Shown one piece after another: positions 59,746 to 64,000 of a stretch of 64,000 bases of DNA. The DNA comes from Viscum album. Lineage: Eukaryota; Streptophyta; Magnoliopsida; Santalales; Viscaceae. How positions within the stretch are numbered: position 1 is the first letter of the stretch; the number at the start of each line of letters is the position of its first letter. The stretch is from the NCBI GenBank assembly GCA_963277665.1, contig OY728120.1, positions 945,115,195 to 945,179,194 on the forward strand, in the 5' to 3' direction. Under the pieces are notes generated by a model. That model did no database searches, was not told where the DNA came from, and saw only the letters and a program-made list of their open reading frames with translations. The position numbers and the translations under genes are program-made.

Positions 59746-62700
59746 TGTAATACCCAAATACATTAAAATATTTTCAACTTTGAATAAATTTAATTGTTTT
59801 CTATATTTATTAATATGAAACACCATTATAAGATTATGCTATATGCAATAATGAGTTGGATTGTATTACATGCAAGTCCATGTTTTATCAAACAATAATA
59901 TATTTATAAAATATTATTATTTAATATAATATGATATAACCTATCCATTAATTTGATAGTTATAAATAGAATTAAATAACTTATTAAAATATATGGTGAA
60001 ATCTATTGGCTACTAATAAATTTTAAATGAATATAAGAACAAATTAAATATAATGAATTTTTTAAAAAACATTTTTTTCTCATAATAATATTTAATAATA
60101 ATAATTAAATAAATTAATATTGGTGAATGATAATAATGAAATATATATTAGACATATTCAATAAAATATTTTTGACATTAATAAAATATATTTGATCGGT
60201 ATAAGATAAGAACAACCCCAATATTACATATAAAAACCTATATTTTTATAAAGGTAGTGTTACCACCTTTGGAGGAAAAATCTATTTTAATTCCAATTTT
60301 TGACACATTTATATATATTAATTGAAAAAATAAAATAATTATTTTAATTCTGAATGTAATTTTTTTTAATATGGTTGAATTGTTTGAATTTTTCTTCTCA
60401 ATTTCATGTTTTGATGAATAGTGATAAAATATTGCATTTTAATTAAAAACAGTTGTTTCAAATAAATATTTAATAGTATTAGAATATATTTTTAATTGGT
60501 TTTAAAGTTTAATTAGATCAACTTTTTATAATTCAATCTAATTTTGTTTTTTGTAGTCAATTTCATTTCGAATTTGGATATAAAAACATTTCAATATTTC
60601 GAACGTTTTCACTTTAAAAACTCATTTTCAAGTTCACTTAATGAGATTAATTTTGAATCAATTACTAAAAATTATATTTTTTTAATTTTAAATAATTGAT
60701 AAACTATTTTCAATCATTGGTTAAAATTTATTTAAATAGGATTCTTTTATTTTGGTTCATATGACTAATAAATTTAGTAATATTTTAATTTCTACGATTG
60801 AGGGTAAATAAGACAAATAAAGGTATAATTAATATTATAAGTATTATGAAATTACACAGAAAGTTCTTTTAATTTTTCTGGAAGATATATTTTCGAACAA
60901 ATTAATTTTTATGATGATTTTATGTTTTCTTGGATCTACTTATATTACTTTAATCCTTTTATAGTATTTTATTATAAGGAATGTCCAATGTGTCACACTC
61001 CTATTTTAAATAAGTGTTAAATATTTTATATATGGTTTTTAGAAGATATATTCAACTATAAATAGTAATTTTAAAACTCAAATTTTAATATTTATCATGA
61101 TAAATTATTTTTAATTTATAGGTTAGAAATAATTAAAATAAATTCTTGCACAATGATGATGTTGTAATTGTTCAATTTATGGACATATAAAATAAATGTT
61201 TTTAAAAATAATGAAATAAATATAATTTGACATAATTGATGTCATGAAATAATTTTATAGATTTTATAAGTATATTATTAGTGTATTAATGTTTTTTGTT
61301 TGAAGATATATTGTGTATTGTTATTTTTTAAAAATTAAACAAATAAATAGGGTCAAAATTGATATTAATAGTGTTTTTAAATAAATAACATTTTATTAAA
61401 TGATATAAAATTCATGAAAATATAAACATTTCAAAAGGTATTTAGATAAAGTTATCAGTTTCATACATGAATAATTTATGGTTATCTTTTCATTTTATAG
61501 TAAATATATTAACCACCAAATATTAAAATTCCACGTTTTCATAGAAAGAGTTAAAGTGTTTAACTAAGGGTTAATGCCAAAGGATAAGGTCAATAATGTG
61601 ACCTAATCATGTTTAAACATTATTTTCAGGGATAACATCAACCCATAATCATCTTATATTATAAATAAATCAATTTAGATCCATTTTTAAAATAATATGA
61701 ATTTATATTGATTTAATAGTTTTAGAGATTTGAAAAGTACCTCTCACCTCAATTATAAAAGTGCGCCTCCAATATCACTTCCTCACTCCAAATTTGGCCT
61801 TCTAGCTCAACAAAAACCCTTTCCAAAAAAACACCCAACTTCTCTTCCATAATAATAGAGTCCCCACTTTGGTTATAAATCCAACCAAGTAAGTATTTTG
61901 GTATAAACTAAAAGGAGTTACCCAAAAATGAGAAAACGTTCTTCAACGATCACATTAGAATTATTTCTTTTCACACAACTTCATTTGTTATTATTCGATG
62001 ATTTTTAAATAAATAAAAATCCTAAATATACATATATTTTCTTATTTCAATTTTTAAACCTACACCTAGGCACACTTCTATCAAATGGTTAATGAATTAA
62101 CCTTTTATGTATAGAGAACTACCACCTCACGAAACGATGTCATTCATTTTTCCTTTTACCACCTTTCATGGTTGTTCATTATGATCGAAACAATATTTTT
62201 ATATTATATATATGATATTTATTTTTTGTTCATACTTATTTAATAGTTATATAACACATACCTTTAGTCATTCCATTTTTTGTAAATATGATATCATCAT
62301 TTGTAGAATTGTGTAATACTACCTACTCAAAGCGAAGTGATTTGTTCACACTATACATGGAATATATAAAAGATGTTTTTTTTAATGTGATGTATAAGAA
62401 ATATTTAAGATAATTTAATTACAATATACATATATATCATTTACTTTTCATTATTATAATATGGAAAATAAAAGAATGTTGTGTTCATGCATACGTACGG
62501 TCTACCGTCTCCATGAATGGTGCATTTAGTTTCCTATATATAATTATTATGAATTATATTATGAATATATATTTATATATATGTTCGTGTGTGTGTGTGT
62601 AATTTAATTTATATTAACATCATCATTTACATTTTAGATATGATTAAATCATTGTATATTTAATTGTAACAATAAATAAAAAGTCAAAACATACTCATGA

Positions 62701-63848
62701 AACTTGACAATTGACACTCAAAATAGAAAAAATGATAAATATTATTACCAAATCGGTGATAAAATAATATAATAATATCATATATGATATCATAAATATT
62801 AATAAGGTTTTGATAAAAATTAATAACATTCTTTAGACCATTATAGATAGGGGTTGAAGCATATATAACTAAAAGGAACTTTGAGGTAATGGATTTTCAT
62901 ATCAACTATTACATATGTGATATAAATGTCATATTCACAACTTATATATTTTTGGTGGTGTGTATATTTAATCATTTGATATATCATGTCATGAATTTCA
63001 TTAGGTTCCTAGAATTAATTGTTTCAATTGATATTTATTTACTTTTATGGGTCTTATGATTGAAATATTTCAAAGTGTAATGGGACACATTGATTTAAAA
63101 ATATCATTCTAAATCGATTATTTGATATATTTGGAATTATTTGGTCATTAATTATATGGGTTGGGGACTAGTTAATCAAATATTCTTGATACATATATAG
63201 TTTCATGATATGAAAAGAGTTGGTGAAAAATCCTTTGAGTTTGTTTCCATGTATAGTAGACAGGTTTCTACCCAAAGACATAATCCATCCTGTTAAAGGA
63301 TTTGATGGTAGTAGTTCATGTGAAAGATACATGATTCTAAATAATTATGCATTTCATTTATTTTAGTTATTATATATCCATGATATTTTTGTTTGAAATA
63401 TAAATGGATTTAAATCATTGTCATTTCATTAATTAAATGGCTTGTTTTTTTTGTTGTTTTACATGCCATATTGATTATTCCTTATACAATTATTTGAATG
63501 GCACGTGTTATTATCTATTTAACATGACATGTTGATTTATTCTATTTAATTCATTATTTCTTCTTATTTACATACCCTCAATGATCATTTAATATCACCC
63601 TTATTATTTCTACTATCACCAGGTTATGAATAATATTCTATTGAATGGGTTTCAAATATGTTGTTTATTTCATTTTATTTTGTATCATGTTTTTATTCTC
63701 ATTTCCAAATATATTATGGGTATTATGTATGTAATATAGTTTTCCAAAACTAATAAATTTGTTTTTCTCGTGGTATTTGAATATTATATCTATGCTAATG
63801 TAATAAAATAATTTATCAGCTCTATGAGTTTGGGGTCAGGGCATTGAA
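59746..63848 (+). mobile_element. Gypsy LTR after interior copy 2 (4103 bp)
   Basis: Starts tgtaataccc after a polypurine tract and aligns with 3391-7536 throughout, including the tacgtac block at about 62492 and the final 300 bases. It ends near gggcattgaaa. A (GT)n tract is at 62585-62600. No gene. Confidence 0.8.
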
Positions 63849-64000
63849 AAGTATGAAAATAATGGAGTCTTAAGTATTAACAATGATTTGGGAATAAGTA
63901 TTATGGTATCTTGATATTACATTTCTTTTTGTATAATTTAAAATGGGGGAAGAAAAATTAAATGTAAATATTACACCTTCTTTCTTTAGTTGTTCCCAAT
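63849..64000 (+). other. Flank after the last LTR
   Basis: Either the host flank or the start of a third interior. There is a weak resemblance to the leader (agtattaacaatgatttgg against agcatcaaccttgg at 7557), but the primer site itself is not convincing (aagtatgaaaat). Cannot be settled from 152 bases. Confidence 0.3.

Noticed and set aside
1..64000. Integrated plant pararetrovirus or other virus
   Set aside because: All pol motifs found fit Ty1/copia or Ty3/gypsy order, with LTRs and 5-bp duplications; no movement protein or coat protein signature seen.

Overview
This is plant nuclear DNA made of nested LTR retrotransposons. I see no intact host gene, no rRNA or tRNA gene, no CRISPR array and nothing prokaryotic. 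By eye the window is roughly 70% A+T or more and very poor in CpG except in the youngest insertions. Paired LTRs differ in part by CpG to TpG/CpA changes, which points to a heavily methylated plant genome decaying by cytosine deamination. I cannot name the species. A very large, low-GC seed-plant genome (for example a gymnosperm such as Welwitschia, or a large-genome angiosperm) would fit, but that is only a guess.

Layout, outside to inside. (1) The outer layer, on the + strand, is a Ty3/gypsy family with about 4.1-kb LTRs and a short, gag-only interior of about 2.5 kb. It is arranged head to tail: LTR end 1-916, interior 917-3390, LTR 3391-7536, interior 7537-7845 continued at 57579-59745, LTR 59746-63848. 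(2) A related minus-strand gypsy element, 7846-57573, with about 5-kb LTRs, sits in the leader of the second interior. It is bounded by the 5-bp duplication GATAC. Its 3' LTR carries a 2.24-kb insertion (10295-12531, 10-bp duplication GTAGTCCACA). Its 5' LTR carries a 727-bp tRNA-headed, SINE-like retroposon (54467-55193, duplication of about 17 bp). (3) Inside it lie a SIRE-like copia relic (about 15.3-19 kb) and a Tat/Ogre-like gypsy relic. The Tat-like relic has RNase H and integrase at 19.1-21.2 kb, then several tandem-repeat families to 25.8 kb. An antisense coding region runs from 42086 down to about 26400 and contains a 1.2-kb internal tandem duplication. (4) Within that antisense region is a full-length decayed Ty1/copia element, 29643-39625 (duplication AAGGA). 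Just beyond it is a young non-autonomous gypsy element on the minus strand, 43826-50090 (duplication ATCAT), with 1773-bp LTRs, a tRNA-Asp-type primer site and two overlapping short ORFs.

How it works together: almost everything is dead by stop codons and deletions. The relative order of insertion can still be read: outer gypsy array, then the minus-strand gypsy, then the Tat and SIRE relics, then copia (LTRs roughly 15% different by eye), then the 6.3-kb element (LTRs roughly 5% different). The most interesting signals are the gag-only tandem LTR array, the antisense extra ORF with its 1.2-kb duplication, the repeat nursery downstream of the Tat integrase, a recurring TACATGYCATGTA-like palindrome in the copia LTR and leader, and the TSD-bounded 727-bp tRNA-headed retroposon.
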